A DNA stretch of 54,219 nt from CAYLRY01 sp964386535 (GTDB lineage Bacteria; Chloroflexota; Dehalococcoidia; Dehalococcoidales; UBA3254). Of this stretch, positions 53,609-54,219 are shown piece after piece. The stretch spans positions 1-54,219 of the forward strand of contig CAYLRY010000016.1 in the NCBI GenBank assembly GCA_964386535.1, written 5' to 3'. The notes below the pieces were generated by a model, which was not told the DNA's origin, did no database searches, and was given only the letters and a program-made list of their open reading frames with translations. Made by a program: the position numbers and the translations under genes. Each line of letters opens with the position of its first letter. Position 1 is the first letter of the stretch.

Positions 53609-54166
53609 ATGTTATATCCTTATCTTTTTCATGGGTAAAATCAACTGGAAAGCAAGAATTGGAAAACAATAGTAGAAAAGGTGTCAATATTAATATTGAG
53701 GATTGATTATCATCACATTATTATCATACTACGTAAAAACCCTATTCAGCAAATTAACCAAGTTTTCAGACATCAAGCTGCTTTTAGATCCGTCAGTGCA
53801 AATGTCCTCTTAAAAAAATAACTACGGCATACGGTAGGTGCTTTCCGTTTACAAGTCACAGTATTGCACAATCTGCTTATCCTGTCAATATTGGTTTAAG
53901 ATTATATTACCTTAATATTAACAGGCTGTTATTTGGTATATGCGGAAATATTCACTAATATATTGCCGCTAAAAATTTATTTTTTAGTTTGATATTCCGG
54001 ACTTTGGAATTGAACCAGTGATTATCTGTATTTTTATACAGACTGATATTGAAAAAAACGGAGTGATATAAAAAATGGTATGCATTAGAACAAGCGCTCC
54101 GTATGCCGCCACACCGTTTCTCTTTTACAAACACCTTAAATTAAGATAAAATAAGATTTATCTGGA
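53609..54166. other. Intergenic region between hdrC and tRNA-Val
   Basis: This 558-nt AT-rich region contains the hdrC promoter/operator. It also has an imperfect hairpin at 53942-53969 (GCGG and CCGC ends with AATATT-type arms, followed by a T-rich run on the plus strand) and a perfect small inverted repeat at 54025-54042 (TCTGTAT and ATACAGA around TTTT). No coding frame with a ribosome binding site was found. The tRNA promoter is not obvious. Confidence 0.5.
53829..53888 (-). promoter_or_regulatory. Promoter and palindromic operator of the hdrC operon
   Basis: Read on the minus strand: -35 TTGACA (53883-53888), 17-nt spacer, -10 AATACT (53860-53865), 9 nt (GTGACTTGT), then a palindrome at 53829-53850 with arms AAACGGAAA and CTACCGTAT around GCAC. 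This is the same architecture as at 36251-36310, down to each spacing, and 7 or 8 of 9 bases match in each arm. The leader to the hdrC start is about 220 nt long. Confidence 0.75.
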
Positions 54167-54219
54167 GGGCGGTTGGCTCAGTGGTTAGAGCACTTGATTC
54201 ACATTCAAGGGGTCACAAG
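54167..54219 (+). tRNA. tRNA-Val (anticodon CAC), cut by the window end
   Basis: The acceptor 5' strand GGGCGGT is followed by TG, a D arm (GCTC and GAGC stems with an AGTGGTTA loop), and an anticodon arm with stem CTTGA/TCAAG and the 7-nt loop TTCACAT. The loop gives anticodon CAC, reading the valine codon GUG. The variable loop GGGTC and the start of the T stem (ACAAG) are visible before the sequence ends. Confidence 0.9.

Noticed and set aside
54061..54110. A further copy of the MetVF operator near the tRNA (CTCCGTATGCCG)
   Set aside because: Only a partial arm is present and no second arm lies at the required 4-nt spacing.
1..54219. CRISPR array, prophage or insertion sequence
   Set aside because: No regularly spaced repeats, transposase, integrase or phage structural genes were seen anywhere in the window.

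Overview
This is a chromosomal window from an anaerobic, moderately AT-rich bacterium with a folate-dependent C1 (Wood-Ljungdahl-type) metabolism. The evidence is two MetV/MetF sets, HdrA/B/C and MvhD subunits, NfnAB and many [4Fe-4S] proteins. I lean towards Chloroflexota (Dehalococcoidia-like), because the short ArgB, the N-terminally extended RecG and the aspartate-containing guanylate kinase P-loop resemble what I recall from that lineage. An anaerobic Firmicute remains possible. No phage, IS element, CRISPR array, toxin-antitoxin pair or transcription-factor gene was seen.

Layout. 0-13 kb is mostly minus-strand housekeeping: UbiX, Smr, an eIF-2B-like protein, Nudix, PncC, a radical SAM protein, DUF167, ComEA/ComEC, an APC permease with a universal stress protein and two RCK proteins, and NfnAB. 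13-29 kb is mostly plus strand: remA-gmk-mutS, argJ-argB-argD-argG-argH, rpmB (minus), fakA, a degV gene and recG. A minus-strand pair follows: an unrecognised 216-residue protein and a 58-residue zinc-ribbon protein absent from a long-ORF search.

29.9-35.9 kb carries livG-livH-livM-livF, a lone 2-hydroxyacyl-CoA dehydratase-type subunit and a second, opposed degV. The two outer promoters carry 23-bp operators with identical 10-bp arms, so the block looks like one regulon. There is no LivK binding protein, no second dehydratase subunit and no activator.

36.3-44.1 kb is the most unusual region: an apparent operon of an MvhD variant, MetV, MetF, a degenerate GltB-like FMN-domain protein, a canonical GltB FMN-domain protein with ferredoxin domains, and a fused class-II amidotransferase-GXGXG protein. 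Together these form a complete glutamate synthase split over several genes, with no GltD electron-input subunit but next to a methylene-THF reductase and an MvhD electron-transfer subunit. I do not know a described system of this kind.

45.6-53.6 kb (minus strand) is a second MetVF operon of more familiar composition, hdrC-hdrB-hdrA-mvhD-metV-metF, ended by a good intrinsic terminator. Its HdrA is a 1482-residue fusion of HdrA, an NfnB/GltD-like NAD(P)H module and a second HdrA. The predicted promoters of both MetVF operons have the same architecture: TTGACA, a 17-nt spacer, a -10 box, 9 nt, then a 9-4-9 palindrome with related arms. They are therefore probably controlled by one regulator. The window ends inside a tRNA-Val(CAC) gene.
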